Part shown: in pieces, positions 58,440-64,000 of the stretch
Layout of the letters: each line of letters begins with the position of its first letter
Position numbering within the stretch: position 1 is the stretch's first letter
The notes under the pieces: generated by a model
Told to the model about the DNA's origin: nothing
Databases searched by the model: none
Seen by the model: the letters and a program-made list of their open reading frames with translations, nothing else
Translations under genes and position numbers: made by a program
DNA from: Przewalskia tangutica
Taxonomy: Eukaryota > Streptophyta > Magnoliopsida > Solanales > Solanaceae
DNA length: 64,000 nt
Reading direction: 5' to 3'
Assembly (NCBI GenBank): GCA_029844215.1
Contig: CM056725.1
Span: forward strand, 59,185,609-59,249,608

Positions 58440-59681
58440 CTAATCATAGGTCTGTCCTGCAGGGCGCATAACTGTAGAAGGTGATGAACCAGCCATAGAT
58501 CCTGAAGGCCGAGTCTCTACATCCGCGCTACCTCTGGTCGGACAATTTCTCGCAAAATGGCCTGTGCATGTAAAACAAACTCCCAAATTAGCACGACACT
58601 CCCAAAATGGAGCCTACCACAACGGTCACAACGAGGTAGGGGTGGCTTCACCGCTAACACCCCGCTCTCCCAAAAATCTGAACCTCGAGCCCGACCGCTC
58701 CTCAAGACGGTGGAGGACCACTCAGTCTTGGCGGGGTACATAACTAACTGGCTTTGAGGCGGTCCGCCTCGAAAGTCGCCAAAAGACCCTGCTGTCCTGG
58801 CCCTCTTCTTCTGATCTAGGTCATTCCGTCGACCTCTTCGAGCCTCACATCCTAGTGCATGAGCCTGCATGCGGGCAATGTCCATGCCCGGCTGAAGAGC
58901 TACACCTGAACAAGCCTCTGTCAAGTAATCATCTAGCCCGGTGACGTAGCGGTGCACTCTATCCTCCATGGTTGCCACTAAAGTGGGGACATACCGAGCC
59001 AACGAGTCAAACTCCACGTTGTACTCCCGAACCGTACGCCCTCTCTGTCTCAGCATCATAAATCTGTCGGCCCATGCCCTCCTCATCTGCGGAGGCAAGA
59101 AGTGAGTGAGGAATGCCTCTGAGAACTCGTCCCATACTGCTGGAAGCGCATGCTCTCCCCGGGCGGCTCCCACGAATCAAACCGATCATTGCGGTATCAC
59201 GCGGCCGATGCGAACCTAAGACCACCGACTCGATCTCGAAGCCTTGATCACTCTCGCGACCAGAATCGCTTGATGAACTCCTGCGGATCATCCTCAGGCC
59301 TCGACCCATAAAACTCTGGCGGGCTACAACTCCGAAAGTCCCGTAGCCTCAACCTATCTGCTCGGGGGTGTACTACGGTGCTATCGAATCGAATCGGCCG
59401 ATCCAAATTATCCTCATATCTGCCACGACCACCGGCCAGAATCGGCCATCTCTCAGCTTATCTCATCTGCTCCAGGCTGTGGGACTGGAGGCTCAGGTAC
59501 TGTGGTCTCAGCAGCCACTGCTGCGGCTCTAAACTCTGCAGGGGCTGGCGGCGTCGCAAAACTCTCCGTCTGAAGCACAATCTGTGTCTTGGACGGCTGC
59601 GCCTCGTGCTCTCTGTATCTCACTAGCAGCTCCCTCGGCTGCCTTGCCCTTCTGGGCTCTGGTTGCCTTGCGCGGAGGCAT
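58440..59681 (-). pseudogene. gag: gag of element G (best-preserved gag)
   Basis: An ATG at 59681 (MPPRKATR start) and a TAG at 58440 give about 414 codons. The longest open piece (59173-58517) contains the Retrotrans_gag core: FSEAFLTHFLPPQMRRAWAD, then VREYNVEFDSLARYVPTLVA, MEDRVHRYVTGLDDYL, and downstream GSFGDFRGGPPQ. The zinc knuckle is damaged: the segment between the first cysteines and HFARNC is shortened, so CX2CX4HX4C is not met. At least two frame changes occur upstream of 59173. The capsid core deleted in A and C is present here. Confidence 0.85.
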
Positions 59682-59870
59682 AACTGGTAAAATGAAATAC
59701 GTCAGAGGGGTCCAACTTATAACACAGCTCTAAGGCACGATCTCAGAATGAGAAGAATGGAAACCAATCCTAAATGTCCTATAGCCTCCTGATTATAGAT
59801 GTGGTGCACAACACACCGATAATCAAGACTCTACTAGACACGGTCTGTAGACACTTTCCGAGGACTAACT

Positions 59871-59882
59871 GCTCTGATACCA
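59871..59882 (-). other. Primer binding site of element G (tRNA-iMet)
   Basis: The minus strand reads TGGTATCAGAGC, an exact match, four bases inside the LTR end at 59887. Confidence 0.88.
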
Positions 59883-59886
59883 CTTT

Positions 59887-61428
59887 TGTCACGACCCGAA
59901 CCCGGGCCAGTGACTGGTGCCTTACCTCGGGCACCCTAGTGATACAACATCAGAGAAAATCAGCGGAAATAAAACATGAACATGAAACATGGGATATGAT
60001 AAATAAACAGGCCAACCAAAGCAGTTGCCTTCAGTGTATATACATAACAAAACCCTGAACAGTTATCCTTTTTACAAACTCTGCCCACAACAGTACTACA
60101 GACCTCTAAGAGTTTTACAACAACTATGACGGGACAGGGCGCCATACCACGAATGTACAAGAACTTACAGACTTGGGATACATACCTAAAAGATAAGCCT
60201 CCGAGAAACGGAGCTTCCCAATCTGTTGAATCGTGGCCCTAAGAGAGGGTCCAACCGATATACCTCTACTGCGGCATGAACGCGGCCCAAGGAGGTCGAT
60301 GACAACAGGTACCAAGTATGTGAAACTGAAAAATACTGTAAATGAAATCATAACAGTCTATAAAAAAAACAGGAGACATGTATGATAACAAAACTACAGT
60401 TCACTACATAAAAGCAGTCATGTCAAGTCAGGGACTCACGCCCTCAAAGTCATCACTCAAATATAACCCGGGAATTTAACCCGCACAACGGCCGCATGCC
60501 CCGGCATCTCACCTCGGTATAAGCATGGCCATGGAACCATCCCAATGGAAGCATACCCGTGGGCCACCCATCGTGTCAGTATGTCCAAAGGAAATATCCA
60601 GATAACAATCGAAATGGAAGCATACTCGTGGGCCACCCATCGTGTCAGTATGTCCAAAGCGAATAACAAGATAACAATCAAAATGGAAGCATACTCGTGG
60701 GCCACCCATCGTGTCAGTATGTCCAAGAACAAATAACAAGATCACACTCCTAATGGAAGCATACCCGTGGGCCACCCATCGTGTCAGTATGTCCAAAAGG
60801 ATCGATTAGTGGAAGCATACCCGTGGGCCACCCATCGTGTCAGTATGTCCATCAATCAACCAGATAGCCGGCCCTCCAACGAGAGGCGCGGTAACACAGA
60901 GATACAACACTTGCACAACAAAGGCTATCACAACAAGCATAGGCAAGTTCAACAAATTCATAGACTTATATTTTATTACAACAAATCCGGGTTTTAACCC
61001 CAAAGTACTACATACATTAACTCTTTTTAAAGGATCCGTTCCTTTCACAAAAGTCACATAATACCCGTAGTATAAAAATAGAGTGACTATCTTTTTAGGT
61101 AAACCCAAAACACTTCCCTTTGTAAAATCAAGTAACAACATTATTTTCCAAACGTTCAAGTTTGCCTAATTTCAAATGCTCAAGTTTCTCATTTTTAGAA
61201 AGGTTTCATAACTCGCAGTCTTAATCTCTTTTAAAACAATTGAGTAACATATGTCTTATGTATGAGCAGTTTATTCTTGGTTATAACAATCTTGTTACAG
61301 CAGCCATGATCTAGGAAATGTAATAAAATTTTGTCTTATCTTAGCTTCTATGCAGATGGAGGTTTCTACTGGTTTTAACAACAATTAGTTATTTGCCAAG
61401 CCTCTATCGAGGCCGGCTACCAAGCCTG
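59887..61428 (-). repeat. 5' LTR of element G (internal deletion, interrupted)
   Basis: Matches 54231-55755, then jumps at about 61398 to sequence equivalent to 56318 (cctctatcgaggccggctac), a deletion of roughly 560 bp. It stops at 61428, where plus-strand LTR F begins. The rest of this LTR, with its promoter, should lie beyond F. Confidence 0.82.
60544..60851 (-). repeat. Minisatellite, G 5' LTR
   Basis: Five units with the same spacing and nearly the same bases as 54896-55203, so the array has not changed in copy number since insertion. Confidence 0.9.
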
Positions 61429-64000
61429 TTACACCCCGTAAGTCCAGGACATGTAAAAGAGAACGTACGAAAGGAAACAAGACTTGGAAATTGATACGAA
61501 AGGAAGAATTGTTTTTCCGACGGGAAATGTTCCGAACGTCGGAAAGGAAAAATGTTCGTTGTTGAGAATTGGATTCTCAAAATGTATTATTTGAAGAGTA
61601 TGGAACCTATTAGCACTATGGAAATTTATTTTTACGGATTTGGTCACGTGGGGCCCACCCGAGGAATTTTACGTTTTGCGGAGCCCACGAGGGTTACGGA
61701 ATTTTATGGACGAATGAGAGGGCGACACGTGGCACCCCCTCATGTGGTCTTGGACGAAAATGCAAGGGGTAGAATGGTCATTTACCATCAAGGAAGATCA
61801 AGTCTTCAAAGCTTGATATTGTTGACCAAGTCAAACTTGTCCACTTGGCTTTACATTAATTGTTCTTCATCTTAGCTCACAAGTGTGTTAATCTAAGCCC
61901 TCCAATATGTTTTATAAGCTTACTACTAGTAGCAAGACTTGTCTTCCACACTTAGAAAATTAGAGAACATTAGTGCCAAGAGAAATAGCTCACGGGTTCA
62001 AGCACTTTGCACACAAAAAAATTTGTAGTTTTGATCCTTTGTTCACAAGACTTTAACCCAATGTCCCCAAGGGTATTGTAAGGATATCTCAATAGAAAGA
62101 TTTCGGAAAAAACGCATTTTTACGTTAGTCGCAAGGCGGGAACTAAGGGAGTTCTTCAACTTTGAAGTTGGAACTTGAAGATGGGTTCTTCATAGGCCTC
62201 TAAGGAGTGCTTGGAGCGGTTTGGAGCTTAAGGAAAGGAGCTAAGAATTTCTAAGGCGCGACTTTGGATCTTGGAAATTTTAAGGGCTTGGAAAGGTATA
62301 AATTTTGTCGTTTTAGTAGTTAAGACTTACTTATTGTTGTAGCTATGGATTTTAGAAAGCATGTGTTATATAGTATGAAGTTTGATATGTTTATGGGCTA
62401 TTGGAACCCTAATCCGAAAACTAGCATGTTTAGCTTTAAGATTGGAATTCAAGTTGATTATTAGTTTAAGTCGTCGCATGTTGAATAAAGAAGGAAATTT
62501 TAGTTGTTGAAGTTGTTTATGACTAAGTAACATGTCGACTTAAGAACTTGAAATTGGAAAAGGATTGGAAAAGACGTAGTGTTATTGGTTATATGTTGGC
62601 CGAGAATGGCTAGTGTAGTATTATACTATTTGGTATGAATTGTGGGGCGGAATATTATACGTATTGTAAGGCGTGTAATCCCCTTTGTTTGGTTGTTGTT
62701 GGAGCCTTAAATGTGGCTTGTTGGTTATTGTATTCGGCCTTGAAAAGGTGGCAAAGTGAGTAGAAACAAAGGAAGTCTTTGCCCGATTTTCCGTAGAATT
62801 AGAGACTAAATACTTAGTATTATTCTACATAGAGACTAGAAGTTGATAGTCTTGTTGTGACCATTTTAGGTTGACACTTCTATCGCACGTATTCGGCTTA
62901 GCTTGAGGATTTAGCCGAAAAGGTATGTGAACTATCTCCTCTTCTAGCATGATTCCTTAGAATAAAGAAAGTAAGTTTTACTCCTTAAATGATCCATTCC
63001 TTGGTTGTATTTGGATTGCCTAAAATAGAATTTGTTCTATGTACTTGATTGTACTTTGATGTTTAGATTGCAAGTTGTAGAATCCATTCTCTTGATGAAG
63101 TTTGGATTCTTAAAAGTGAAGGTATTTTACTTAAAGTACATGTAGTCTTAAAAAGGAAGTGGTTTCCAAATCTTTTGGCTAGTGCCTTAGTTCTAAAACC
63201 TAAAGGTCACCATAATGACTTTAGGGGAGTCAAAGGAGTGATTTACTTATTTGATTTAAAAGAGGAGAAATGACATGATTTAAGAGAAGTAACTTGTGTT
63301 AAGGGTGAAGTTACTTGAGGTTTAAAAAGTAGAAGAAAACTTGTTTTCTAACTATTAAGAGACTTGAAGTATTTTGAAAGTTAAGAACTTGATTTGTAAG
63401 TATGTGATACTTGGTTTTAATAGCAAAAGTCTCTTGGTTATTGAAGGAATGGATACGTCGAAAACCATAAAGGGTTATAACGGCTTTATGGGAAGTTGGT
63501 TATAACGGCTTTATGGAAGGTTTAGAAAGTTGTCTATTTTGATTAATCGGCATAAATTGCCTAGATTGTGATAATTTGGAGTTACTTGATTTCAAGCTTT
63601 GAAATGAGTTTTCTAAAGGAGTAGTAACTTACTGTGAAAAATAGACACGCCTTGATACTACGGGTGTTAGTATCTTGGGGCTTTACATAGAAAGGAGTCT
63701 TTTATAAAAGAATGTACATATGTAGTACTTTGGCTTGATAAATTGAGAATTTGTCTAAGTGTGCCTTGATAAGTACGTTGACTTGTTGAAAGAGAATTAT
63801 TCTATGTATCCCTTGATTAGTACTTTGGCTTGATAAATTGAGAATTTGTCTAAGTGTGCCTTGATAAGTACTTTGACTTGTTAAAAGAGAATTATTCTAT
63901 GTATGCCTTGATTAGTACTTTGGCTTGATAAATTGAGAATTTGTCTAAGTGTGCCTTGATAAGTACTTTGACTTGTTAAAAGAGAATTATTCTATGTATG
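61429..64000 (+). mobile_element. LTR F, plus strand (5' part only; runs off window)
   Basis: Starts TGTTACACCCCGTAAGTCC inside the 5' LTR of G. Its first 280 bp are the inverse of outer LTR D (33659-33941). It is a third LTR subfamily related to the LARD LTRs: it shares tactagtagcaagact near 61922, cgattttccgtagaatt near 62783 and aaggtatgtgaac near 62920. A TATA-like TTTATAAG lies at 61911. The block ggctttatgggaagttggtt occurs near 63480, followed at once by a second ttataacggctttatgg. No coding frame is seen. If correct, the duplication aagcc (61424-61428) should recur beyond the window. Confidence 0.75.
63722..64000 (+). repeat. Tandem repeat of about 95 bp in LTR F
   Basis: Three nearly perfect units begin at 63722, 63818 and 63913 with tagtactttggcttgataa and include ttgtctaagtgtgccttgat and agagaattattctatgtatg. 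The array continues past the window end. Confidence 0.9.

Larger units (their letters stand above)
34042..64000 (-). mobile_element. Ty3/Gypsy chromovirus element E with pol (right end outside window or buried)
   Basis: This minus-strand element is the only one with the pol domains. In plus-strand order it has the 3' LTR (34042-36592), polypurine tract, chromodomain and integrase C-terminus, integrase core, RNase H, RT and the linker preceding RT (up to 54230). It is interrupted by a solo LTR at 39168-42692, a solo LTR at 43036-54054 and gag-only element G from 54231. Its gag, primer site and 5' LTR must lie beyond G, outside the window. Frameshifts and an altered catalytic residue make it inactive as read. 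Confidence 0.8.
54231..64000 (-). mobile_element. Gag-only element G (TR-GAG type), right end outside window
   Basis: Minus-strand element: 3' LTR 54231-57484, interior 57485-59886 and 5' LTR from 59887, interrupted at 61428 by LTR F. The interior has gag, spacer, untranslated region, primer site and polypurine tract, with no pol. The layout and the deletion junction are the same as in element B. The five bases before it (cctac) are the predicted target duplication; the partner copy would lie beyond the window. Confidence 0.82.

Noticed and set aside
54231..61428. Tandem segmental duplication of 54231-55755 and 59887-61398
   Set aside because: The two copies are the LTRs of one element (G), shown by the polypurine tract and primer site on their inner sides.
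1..64000. Host protein-coding genes, tRNA or miRNA genes
   Set aside because: Every longer frame I examined belongs to gag, pol, LTR or minisatellite sequence, and no tRNA-like clover-leaf was recognised. The tRNA-like TGGTATCAGAGC sites are primer sites.

Overview
The window looks like heterochromatic DNA from a flowering plant. It is almost entirely Ty3/Gypsy chromovirus (Tekay/Del-like) LTR retrotransposons inserted into one another. I found no host gene, tRNA, rRNA or CRISPR array. A eudicot, perhaps a Solanaceae-like asterid, is suggested by the LTR ends (TGTTAYACCCC...GGTCGTGACA), the tRNA-iMet primer site and the Del-type chromodomain-integrase. That placement is a tentative inference.

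Left block (1-33941, elements on the minus strand). The end of an outer LTR (D, 33659-33941) was interrupted by element A (before 1 to 33658). The 5' LTR of A was hit by element C (5277-31660, target duplication AAGAA). The 3' LTR of C was hit by element B (6963-16069, duplication TTTCT). The integrase remnant of C was hit by LARD1 (18714-26552, duplication GTAGG). This gives four insertion levels.

Right block (34042-64000). Element E (minus strand) is the only one with a recognisable pol: integrase plus chromodomain, RNase H, RT and the linker before RT. Its pol is split by a plus-strand solo LTR (39168-42692), by a minus-strand solo LTR (43036-54054) that itself carries LARD2 (45816-53613, plus strand, duplication GAAAG), and by gag-only element G (from 54231). 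G's 5' LTR is in turn entered by the plus-strand LTR F at 61429, which runs off the window.

Three classes of defective element share LTR blocks, primer site, polypurine tract and one spacer. They are elements with no coding capacity (LARD1 and LARD2: 3.3 kb LTRs around a 1.2 kb interior), gag-only elements (B and G), and gag plus 3' integrase elements (A and C). Identical deletion junctions in independent insertions suggest that the deleted forms themselves were copied, presumably using proteins of a full relative such as E. Every LTR carries a minisatellite at a comparable place, but the repeat unit differs between subfamilies. Paired LTRs differ mostly by small indels at CCGG/CTG/CAG-rich sites, which may be methylation-linked mutation or a sequencing artefact. 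Some broken reading frames should therefore be read with caution.
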